From: Algoriella xinjiangensis
Lineage (GTDB): Bacteria; Bacteroidota; Bacteroidia; Flavobacteriales; Weeksellaceae
Assembly: GCF_900115015.1 (NCBI RefSeq)
Contig: NZ_FOUZ01000017.1
Span: 1 to 43,357 of the forward strand
Length of the DNA: 43,357 bases
Reading direction: 5' to 3'
Of the stretch, positions 34,107 to 43,357 are shown piece after piece. A model generated the notes under the pieces. It did no database searches. It had not been told where the DNA came from and worked only from the letters and a program-made list of their open reading frames with translations. Both the position numbers and the translations under genes were made by a program. Within the stretch, counting starts at the first letter, position 1. Every line of letters begins with the position of its first letter.

Positions 34107-35153
34107 TTAAAGATTTTTGCCAAAAAAATCTCTTAGTTTTTCAACCACTTGTTGTACATATTCAGGTTTCCAATACGTTTGAATATGTGTTGCTCCATCA
34201 ATCAAAAATAATTCTTTCGTTTTTGCATTTATGGTATTTGGAAATGCTTCATCGGTCATATATTTTGTATCGGCTTTGCTTCCTGCCATCATCAATAATG
34301 GTTGATTAATTAAATCCATATTTGTATTTGCATCCCAAGTCATCAAATTCATCATACTACTCATTGTATATAAAAAAGTAGAATTTTTGTGAGCGTGCGT
34401 TCGATAATAATATTCATAACCTTCACGATACAAATCGGTCGTTATTTTGGCAATTTCTTCATCGGAAATGCTTTCCACACCACCATATATTATTTTACCT
34501 TCTGCTTCTTGCGAACGTGCGTCCGAAGCCAGTTTCAAACGTTCTTGAATGGTATTTAATTGCGAATTTTGAAAACCATTTCGCCTTACTTCGCCAGAAT
34601 TAAACATACTTAAAGTTGCCACCGCTTTCAATCTTTTGTCGGATTGTGCGGCTTTTAAAGTATAACCACCACCGCCACAAATTCCTAAAACGCCAACACG
34701 ATTTTCATCAACTCCTGAAAATTGAAGGATAAAATCCGCCGCTCCGTGAATGTCATCAACTCTGTAAAAAGGTTTGTCTGTATGACGAGGTTCACCGCCA
34801 CTTCCACCTTGAAAAGCGGCATCAAAAGCGATTGTGATATATCCCAACTCTGCCAAGTGTTGTGCATATAATCCTGCGGTTTGTTCTTTTATTCCGCCAT
34901 TTGGGTGTGCAACTACAATTGCTGGATATTTTTTTGAAGCATCATAATTTGCAGGGGTATAAACATTGGCGACAACTTCAATTCCATTGATTTTATAAGA
35001 AACTGGGTGAATGTTTACTTTATCTTTTATGTTTTCTGTAATAGCGCCATCGTAAACTAATGTGAATGGATTTTGTTCTGCTTTTTTATAGTATTGAGCG
35101 TTTGTCATACTTGTAAATGCTATTATTAAAATTATTAATGCAAATTTTTTCAT
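34107..35153 (-). CDS. Secreted alpha/beta hydrolase (dienelactone-hydrolase-like, Cys nucleophile)
   Basis: 348 residues with a signal peptide ending TSMTNAQ. The alpha/beta hydrolase core shows AIVVAHPNGGIKEQ (oxyanion region), VGVLGICGGGGYTLKAA with Cys at the nucleophile elbow (GxCxG), AGSKADTKYM (acid) and IDGATHIQTY (His). A Cys in place of Ser is typical of dienelactone-hydrolase-type enzymes. Substrate unknown. It is 2 bp from the broken aldo/keto reductase gene, so it belongs to the same operon. Confidence 0.88.
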   Translation of the reverse strand: MKKFALIILIIAFTSMTNAQYYKKAEQNPFTLVYDGAITENIKDKVNIHPVSYKINGIEVVANVYTPANYDASKKYPAIVVAHPNGGIKEQTAGLYAQHLAELGYITIAFDAAFQGGSGGEPRHTDKPFYRVDDIHGAADFILQFSGVDENRVGVLGICGGGGYTLKAAQSDKRLKAVATLSMFNSGEVRRNGFQNSQLNTIQERLKLASDARSQEAEGKIIYGGVESISDEEIAKITTDLYREGYEYYYRTHAHKNSTFLYTMSSMMNLMTWDANTNMDLINQPLLMMAGSKADTKYMTDEAFPNTINAKTKELFLIDGATHIQTYWKPEYVQQVVEKLRDFFGKNL

Positions 35154-35155
35154 CT

Positions 35156-36295
<1,140 letters not shown>

Positions 36296-36305
36296 TTTGT
36301 ATCTA

Positions 36306-37292
<987 letters not shown>

Positions 37293-37323
37293 TTAAAATT
37301 TTAAAATTATAGCGTAAATTAGG

Positions 37324-38313
<990 letters not shown>

Positions 38314-38352
38314 TTATAATTCTTTCGCACAGTTTTTGAAAGTTACTTTTTT

Positions 38353-39930
38353 ATGAACAGAAAAGAATTCATTCAAAAGACAAGTCTTGGCGTTGGCTCA
38401 TTGTTTTTTTTTAACCCAACTTCCGTATTTGCCAATTCATTTTCCGAAGATGAAAACAGTGTAGACAAACCAATCGTTATCATTGGTTCTGGTTATGGTG
38501 GCGCAGTTGCAGCATTGCGATTGTGTGAAGCTGGAAAAAAAGTTTGTCTTTTAGAAATGGGATTAAATTGGGAGAAATCTGGTGAAAAATTTTCTCCAAT
38601 GATTAATCCCGGAAAAAGTGCAGCTTGGTTAAAAAAACAGACCATCGCTCCTTTTATGAATATTTTTCCTGTAAAACCTTATACCGGAGCTTTGGATCGG
38701 TTAGATTTTGAGCACATCAAAATTTGGGTCGGTCGTGGTGTTGGTGGCGGTTCTTTGGTGAATGGTGGAATGGCGGTTTTGCCTAAAAAAGATTATTTTA
38801 AAGAAATATTTCCTCAGTTGGATGCTGATATTTTTTATACTAAATATTTTCCTTTGGCTCAAAAAGAATTGGAAGTAAACACGCCACGAGAGGAATTTCT
38901 AAAGACTTGCTCTTTCTATAAATTCAATAAAGTGGGCGAAGAACAAGCTCATCAAGCTGGTTTCAAAACTATGCGCGTTCCCAATGTCTATGATTTCGAC
39001 TATATGGAGCAAGAATATGAGGAAAAAGTTCCGAGATCGGCTCTTGCTGGCGAAGTTATTTATGGAAACAATTTTGGTAAAAAAAGTTTAGATAAAACCT
39101 ATCTCAAAAAGGCTTTAGCAACAGGAGATCTAGAAATTCTAGATCTTCATGTTGTCAAAGATTTTGTGTTAAATAATGACAATACTTATACTCTGAATGT
39201 TAACCAAATTGATACACAAGGTGTGCCTCAAAAACAATTCAAAATTAATTGTAAAAAACTGATTTTAGCAGCTGGTACAATGGGAAGTTTAGAGCTACTT
39301 TTACGTTCGCAACATATAAATAAACTCCCTTTGGATAAGGAAATTGGACAAAATTGGGGTAACAACGGTAACTTTATGACGGGTCGAAATTGGGTCAATG
39401 CTTTTTCTGGTGGTACAGGTTTTCAACAATCAACTATTCCCGTTGGTGGAATTGATAATTGGGAAGATCCAAAACATTCATTTTTTGCTGAAATTGCGCC
39501 ACTTCCGATGGGAATGAATGTTGCAACTTCGCTTTATTTAATGATAAATAAAGTTGATAAACCTGGCGAAGTTTCCTTCAATCCAGAAACTAATTATTTG
39601 AATCTAAATTGGGATTTATCCAACACCGAAAAAATGAAACAGAACGCCAAATATTTCCTTCGAACAATGAATAACGCCAATGGAGGAACGCGCTCTCATA
39701 TGCTTTTTCATAATGGTTTTGGACACGACATTTGTTATTATCCTTTGGGCGGAATTGTTTTAAAAAAAGCCACAAACGCTTTCGGAAAACTGAATCTCCA
39801 TGAAAATCTTTTTGTTATAGATGGATCTTTAATTCCAGCAAGTACGGGTGTTAATCCGTTTTTAACCATCACTGCTTTAGCAGAATATTGCATGGAAAAT
39901 CTTTTGATGGAAAAAAGTTTCGAGGTTTAG
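38353..39930 (+). CDS. Cholesterol-oxidase-like GMC flavoprotein with altered active site
   Basis: 525 residues. An RK-type Tat-like export signal (MNRKEFIQKTSLGVGSLFF) is followed by the FAD loop GSGYGGAVAALRLCEAG (from 45), GRGVGGGSLVNGGMAV, VPNVYDFDYM and YGNNFGKKSLDKTYL. These match Streptomyces/Brevibacterium class I cholesterol oxidase along the whole length. Active-site Glu (E380, FFAEIAPLP) and Asn (N501, TGVNPF) are kept. The His that positions the sterol hydroxyl (His447 in the Streptomyces enzyme) is Tyr463 here (CYYPLGG instead of CYHPLGG). It may therefore oxidise another alcohol, or isomerise rather than oxidise. Divergent from the aldo/keto reductases. Confidence 0.85.
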   Translation: MNRKEFIQKTSLGVGSLFFFNPTSVFANSFSEDENSVDKPIVIIGSGYGGAVAALRLCEAGKKVCLLEMGLNWEKSGEKFSPMINPGKSAAWLKKQTIAPFMNIFPVKPYTGALDRLDFEHIKIWVGRGVGGGSLVNGGMAVLPKKDYFKEIFPQLDADIFYTKYFPLAQKELEVNTPREEFLKTCSFYKFNKVGEEQAHQAGFKTMRVPNVYDFDYMEQEYEEKVPRSALAGEVIYGNNFGKKSLDKTYLKKALATGDLEILDLHVVKDFVLNNDNTYTLNVNQIDTQGVPQKQFKINCKKLILAAGTMGSLELLLRSQHINKLPLDKEIGQNWGNNGNFMTGRNWVNAFSGGTGFQQSTIPVGGIDNWEDPKHSFFAEIAPLPMGMNVATSLYLMINKVDKPGEVSFNPETNYLNLNWDLSNTEKMKQNAKYFLRTMNNANGGTRSHMLFHNGFGHDICYYPLGGIVLKKATNAFGKLNLHENLFVIDGSLIPASTGVNPFLTITALAEYCMENLLMEKSFEV

Positions 39931-40014
39931 TATTTATCTTAAAACAATAATGTAATTTAGTTTGTGAGAAAAGCAATTTGCTCAAACTATTGAAATCATA
40001 CCAAAACCACATTA

Positions 40015-40569
40015 ATGAAAAAAGAAATTAAAGATTATACCATTCAATTTATTAAAGAAATTGTGCCTGTAATTGCAGGTATTCTAATCGCTCTTTTTAT
40101 TGATAATTGGAATTCCGAACGAAAAGATAAAGTTTACATTAACCAAGTTTTTTCTACTATAAATAGCGAATTAAAGGATTCTAAAGAAGATATTAAAGCA
40201 ACTATTCCTCGACAAAAAGCTTTGATTGATTCGCTAGAGTTTTATTCGAGCAATAAAAACGTTACACTTTCAGATATAATTCTGAAATCTAAAGGTATAT
40301 ACATTCCACAAATTAAAATTAATGCTTGGAAATCTGTTTCTAGTACTAAAATTGATTTGGTAGATTACAATCAAATAACGACACTTTCTAATATTCAAGA
40401 ACTAAAAGAACTATTGAATAATAAAAGTGAACTTTTGGGGACTTTTTTATACGCAAACATAAATGAAACTGAAAAAAATCAAAAACAGACGTTAAAAATG
40501 ATTCTTATGGATATTATTCAAATCGAAAAATCTATTCAACAGAATATAGAATTATTTGAAAAAAAATAA
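40015..40569 (+). CDS. Hypothetical single-pass membrane protein (DUF6090-like)
   Basis: 184 residues. One membrane segment near the N-terminus (IVPVIAGILIALFIDNWNSERKDK) resembles the start of the DUF6090-type proteins of Flavobacteriia. The rest is a helical, charged domain (EIKATIP-like stretch, ELKELLNNKSELLGTF). Topology suggests a short cytoplasmic end and a periplasmic helical domain. Function unknown. The DinB-like gene follows 34 bp downstream. Confidence 0.7.
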   Translation: MKKEIKDYTIQFIKEIVPVIAGILIALFIDNWNSERKDKVYINQVFSTINSELKDSKEDIKATIPRQKALIDSLEFYSSNKNVTLSDIILKSKGIYIPQIKINAWKSVSSTKIDLVDYNQITTLSNIQELKELLNNKSELLGTFLYANINETEKNQKQTLKMILMDIIQIEKSIQQNIELFEKK

Positions 40570-40603
40570 GTGTAATTTTACTTCTAAATTAAAACGATAA
40601 AGT

Positions 40604-41050
40604 ATGAATGCAATTACCTTGATATCGCTTTTTGAAAGAGATTTAAACAAATTAATTACTGAAGTTGAACTTTATAAAAACGAAGAAAATCTTTGGATTG
40701 TAGAAAATAATATTACAAATTCTGCAGGAAATTTAACGCTGCATTTAATCGGAAATCTGAACACTTTTATTGGAAAAGAAATCGAAAAAACAGCTTATAT
40801 TCGAGATAGAGATTTAGAGTTTTCTCAAAAAAATGTTCCAAGAATTGAATTGATTCAGAAGATAAATGAAACTAAAATCATGATTAAAAACGCTTTAAAT
40901 CACCTTACAAATGAAGATTTATTAGAGGATTATCCCGTTTTGAAGTTTGATGAAACCACGACAATCGAATATTTATTAGTTCATTTGACTTTGCATTTAA
41001 ATTATCATTTGGGTCAAATTAATTATCACCGACGTTTATTAGACAACTAA
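40604..41050 (+). CDS. DinB superfamily protein
   Basis: 148 residues forming a four-helix bundle with His at the expected metal sites: LTLHLIGNLNTF and the C-terminal HLTLHLNYHLGQINYHRR. DinB/YfiT-like proteins bind a divalent metal and often act in thiol-dependent detoxification or stress responses. It lies in a row of three small genes with a GNAT gene 27 bp downstream. Confidence 0.87.
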   Translation: MNAITLISLFERDLNKLITEVELYKNEENLWIVENNITNSAGNLTLHLIGNLNTFIGKEIEKTAYIRDRDLEFSQKNVPRIELIQKINETKIMIKNALNHLTNEDLLEDYPVLKFDETTTIEYLLVHLTLHLNYHLGQINYHRRLLDN

Positions 41051-41077
41051 AAAACAACACATTACAATAATAGTAAA

Positions 41078-41575
41078 ATGCATCATTTAAAATTTGAAAC
41101 TGAGCGGTTAATTATAGAACCGATGACGAAGGAAGATACTGATTTTATCTATCAATTGGTGAATACCGAAGGATGGCTGAAAAATATTGGTGATCGAAAG
41201 GTTAATACTAAAGAAGACGCAACGGCTTACATCAAAAAAATTGTAAACAATTCTAATTACACGTATTTAGTTTTTAAACAGAAAGAAAACCAACAACCTT
41301 TGGGACTTGTAACACTGATTAAAAGGGATTATTTGGAAGATTATGACATTGGATTTGCCATTTTACCTGAATTCGAAAAGAAAGGATTTGCGTATGAAGC
41401 AAGTAAAAAATTGATGGAAATAATCGAAACTGAAAATATTTGTACGAAAGTTTTTGCGATTACATTACCAGAAAATACGCCTTCTATTTTACTTATCAAA
41501 AAATTAGGTTTGACGTATGTAAACGAAATACATGAAGATAATGAGACATTGTCTGTGTATCAAAAAGTGTTTTAG
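41078..41575 (+). CDS. GNAT family N-acetyltransferase (RimJ/RimL-like)
   Basis: 165 residues: FETERLIIEPMTKEDTDFIY, YDIGFAILPEFEKKGFAYEA (acetyl-CoA binding region) and VFAITLPENTPSILLIKKLG are typical of the RimJ/RimL-like GNAT group that acetylates amino groups of proteins or small molecules. It converges on the next gene with a 10-bp gap; no terminator is visible. Confidence 0.92.
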   Translation: MHHLKFETERLIIEPMTKEDTDFIYQLVNTEGWLKNIGDRKVNTKEDATAYIKKIVNNSNYTYLVFKQKENQQPLGLVTLIKRDYLEDYDIGFAILPEFEKKGFAYEASKKLMEIIETENICTKVFAITLPENTPSILLIKKLGLTYVNEIHEDNETLSVYQKVF

Positions 41576-41585
41576 AAATGATTAA

Positions 41586-42284
41586 TTAACAAATCAAAAG
41601 CAGTCGAACTTCACCATCATTTTCCATCGGAGCGCGATGAACACAAGGCAAAACTTTTTGCTCTGGATGATCGACTGCTAATCGCCACAAATGACCTAAT
41701 CCCAAATTAATTGGATTACTATTTGGTTTGGGTTGATAGTGTAAATCAAAATAATATTCTTTCAAAAAAGCCTCAAATTCGTCTTCTGTTCCGTCATGTA
41801 ATTCTTTCAATTTTTCTCGAATTTCTGGAATCAAAATCTTTTTTTCAACCTCATCATTTGCTATAATATCACTCGAAGCGCCGTAATAAGTACATAAAAA
41901 AGTATCGGTACTAATTGGCGAACGATCCACATGAAACGAATATACATCCGTAGAAATGAAATCAAATTCGTCATCTCGTTCATAATTCTTAATCAAATTA
42001 AGAGATGGTAATGCACCAAAATCGGTTAATAATTGCAAATCATTTAAAATTATTTTTCTTGCAATATCTCCTTTTTCTGATAAATGAAGTGCCAAAATAT
42101 CATCAACAGAAACTTCGGTAACATTATCTTTTAACTGAAGTTGAGATACAATTTCGCTAAAATCTCCATCCAAATTTCTATGCCAACAAATCGCATTCAT
42201 TGCTCCATAAAAATTTGTATTTACAAGCTCCATAAAAGTAGAAACCTCACCTATTTGCTGATGCTTAGAAAATGTATTGTTCAT
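41586..42284 (-). CDS. DUF1826-like protein
   Basis: 232 residues. The middle and end carry VYSFHVDRSPISTDTFLCTYYGASSD and LPCVHRAPMENDGEVRLLL. These resemble the HVDxxP...CTYxG and HxxP motifs of DUF1826 proteins, which may form a metal site, though the activity is unknown. No signal peptide. It converges with the GNAT gene, and its upstream region contains a 12-bp dyad. Confidence 0.6.
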   Translation of the reverse strand: MNNTFSKHQQIGEVSTFMELVNTNFYGAMNAICWHRNLDGDFSEIVSQLQLKDNVTEVSVDDILALHLSEKGDIARKIILNDLQLLTDFGALPSLNLIKNYERDDEFDFISTDVYSFHVDRSPISTDTFLCTYYGASSDIIANDEVEKKILIPEIREKLKELHDGTEDEFEAFLKEYYFDLHYQPKPNSNPINLGLGHLWRLAVDHPEQKVLPCVHRAPMENDGEVRLLLIC

Positions 42285-42353
42285 ATTTTTGAGAAAACCG
42301 TTCGGAATTTTATTCTGTGTAAAAATAAGGATTAAAAATTATTTAAACATATG

Positions 42354-42405
42354 CGTATTTTGTATAATATGTAACTATAAATACTTTATAATAATACAAA
42401 ATACG
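42354..42405. promoter_or_regulatory. Dyad CGTATTTTGTAT ... ATACAAAATACG upstream of the cassette-like unit
   Basis: Perfect 12-bp inverted repeat (42354-42365, 42394-42405) with a 28-nt spacer, between the DUF1826-like gene and the first GTTAGC border. Each arm reads outward as TATTTTG, a partial -7 box. It could be a regulator site, a divergent promoter pair or an attachment region. Confidence 0.4.
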
Positions 42406-42497
42406 TAACTCAATAAAGTTCTAAAACCGTTTAAAAATGAGCTTTTTAGTATTTTTCGTTAATTTGATGAAATTTATTATATTGCACATATAATAAC

Positions 42498-43329
42498 GTT
42501 AGCAGAAATTTTATGAAGACACTACTAGTTATTTTTTCGATTTTTTTTTCAAATTTATCTTTTGCTTGTTCTTGTATGCCAATGAATATTAATGAAAGAA
42601 TTTCGACTTCAGACTTTATAGCGAAAGCAAAAATTAAGAAAATTTGGCTTGATGATAAAAATAAAAGTCTTCATAACATAGAAATTGAAATTATAGATTT
42701 ATACAAAGGTGTTTCAACTAAAAGAATGAAAATTTATAGTGAGCAAATGACAAGTTGTGCATTTTTCACTCCTCAAAATACAACTTGGTTGATCTTTGCT
42801 TCAAAAGACAAAGATGGAATTCTAAAATTTGGTTTTTGCTCTGGTTCAATAAAAATTGAAAATAATATAGCTTCAATTCAAAGAAAAATTGAATTATTAA
42901 AATATATGAAAACAGAAAAAATAGATATGAACACAAAAAATAACGTTTCGTATGTAATTAATTCTGAATTCTTAAAAAAATTTAATGGTTTAAAAGAACT
43001 ACAAAATAATTTTGCTTTATATGAGGTGACAATAAACAAAGATTTGAGTGTTAATTTTGTAAGAGCAATAAAAGAGTTTTCTTCGGAAAGCATAAATATT
43101 GAATTATTAGAAATCTTAAAATTAAAATCAAAAGTTTATGCTAAAAATAGAGAAATGACAATACTACAACAGGAAAAAATTATTATTCCAATATTTTATT
43201 ATCCAAAAGAAAAAAATGAAAGTAGTTTTATAAGTCCTTACGATTTATAAATAAAAACTTCTGCTAATAACTAAGCTTTCGTCTAGCCCGGAGGGCATGA
43301 GATGAAAGCCTGTTGAACGGAACCGAAGT
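42498..43329 (+). mobile_element. Integron-cassette-like unit (one gene plus attC-like element)
   Basis: The unit starts at GTTAGCAG (42498), 15 bp before the ATG. It holds one gene and ends in a folding element that stops at GTTAGCT (43328), after which a new ATG appears 17 bp on. Bases 42499-42512 and 43254-43267 are inverted repeats (13 of 14 match, core TTAGCAGAA/TTCTGCTAA), as expected when the start of a circularised cassette pairs with its own recombination site. GTTAGCT departs from the canonical GTTRRRY at one position, and no integrase gene is visible. Confidence 0.5.
42513..43250 (+). CDS. Secreted TIMP/NTR-like domain protein with TonB-C-like end
   Basis: 245 residues. The signal peptide ends LSFA, and the mature chain begins with CSCMP, the Cys-x-Cys start of TIMP/netrin-like (NTR) domains. 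DFIAKAKIKKIW, IEIIDLYKGV, TSCAFF and FGFCSGS complete a small disulphide-rich OB-like barrel to about residue 115. The last ~70 residues (ALYEVTINKDLSVNFVRAI...KIIIPIFYY) resemble the TonB C-terminal fold. Function unknown; a secreted inhibitor or binding protein is possible. It is the only gene of the cassette-like unit, on a short 15-bp leader. Confidence 0.7.
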   Translation: MKTLLVIFSIFFSNLSFACSCMPMNINERISTSDFIAKAKIKKIWLDDKNKSLHNIEIEIIDLYKGVSTKRMKIYSEQMTSCAFFTPQNTTWLIFASKDKDGILKFGFCSGSIKIENNIASIQRKIELLKYMKTEKIDMNTKNNVSYVINSEFLKKFNGLKELQNNFALYEVTINKDLSVNFVRAIKEFSSESINIELLEILKLKSKVYAKNREMTILQQEKIIIPIFYYPKEKNESSFISPYDL

Positions 43330-43333
43330 TAGC
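43259..43333 (+). repeat. attC-like folding element
   Basis: The outer pair is GCTAA (43263-43267) with TTAGC (43329-43333). The inner stem GCTTTC-G-TCT (43275-43284) pairs with AGA-T-GAAAGC (43300-43309), and the tip GCCC-GGA-GGGC (43286-43296) closes it. The two sides of the fold carry unequal unpaired stretches (7 and 19 nt). This is a single folded site of about 75 nt, within the attC size range but not canonical in sequence. Confidence 0.55.
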
Positions 43334-43357
43334 TTTTAATTCTTATGGAGTTATCAA

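Overview
The window reads as chromosome of a low-GC member of the Bacteroidota, class Flavobacteriia, most likely Weeksellaceae (Empedobacter/Weeksella/Chryseobacterium-like). The grounds are a type IX secretion sorting domain, several GLPGLI-family proteins, a PNGase F-type protein, a DUF6952 gene behind a thioredoxin, TAnnTTTG promoter boxes and the near absence of Shine-Dalgarno sequences. The genus is inference. I found no rRNA, tRNA or CRISPR array.

Layout. 1-1935: tail of a surface protein and a secreted T9SS cargo protein. 2007-4777: an AraC regulator with an MFS efflux pump, and a divergent SRPBCC gene. 4845-9894: outer-membrane transporter-like protein, OsmC protein, a YbjQ/zinc-ribbon protein, an orphan PTS IIC-like membrane protein and an M28 peptidase. 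10024-15262: a fused B12-dependent acyl-CoA mutase (IcmF) divergent from a degenerate MerR/B12-domain regulator, then uracil-DNA glycosylase. 15419-19627: a solitary HsdR-N nuclease-like protein, two lipoproteins and a Smr-less MutS2. 19956-21290: peroxiredoxin, thioredoxin, DUF6952. 21344-23629: three GLPGLI genes, one broken. 23726-28703: a HAD phosphatase and a lysine-catabolic set (lysine 6-transaminase, aminoadipate-semialdehyde dehydrogenase, divergent glutaryl-CoA dehydrogenase). 28778-31778: a GLPGLI/PNGase F-like fusion, an orphan TrpF-like protein and a VOC protein.

31880-39930 is an AraC-associated oxidoreductase cluster. On the minus strand it runs from three aldo/keto reductases (the third interrupted by a stop) through an alpha/beta hydrolase, a cupin and a flavodoxin to an AraC regulator. 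A cholesterol-oxidase-like GMC flavoprotein is divergent from it. Two gene scars, a hydrolase remnant and an aldo/keto reductase 3' end, lie between its last genes, so the cluster has been rearranged. 40015-42284 holds small housekeeping or stress genes (DinB-like, GNAT, DUF1826-like).

The right edge (42498 to the end) is the most unusual part. A secreted TIMP/NTR-like protein gene is enclosed by a near-perfect 14-bp inverted repeat and followed by a strongly folding element. That element ends in the same GTTAGC border that precedes the gene, and a new ATG follows at almost the same distance. This resembles an integron-type gene cassette with an attC-like site, without a visible integrase. 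A second unexplained signal is a 16-bp dyad (TTACGG-GAAA-CCGTAA), present three times, each 20-21 bp upstream of a TAnnTTTG-like box.
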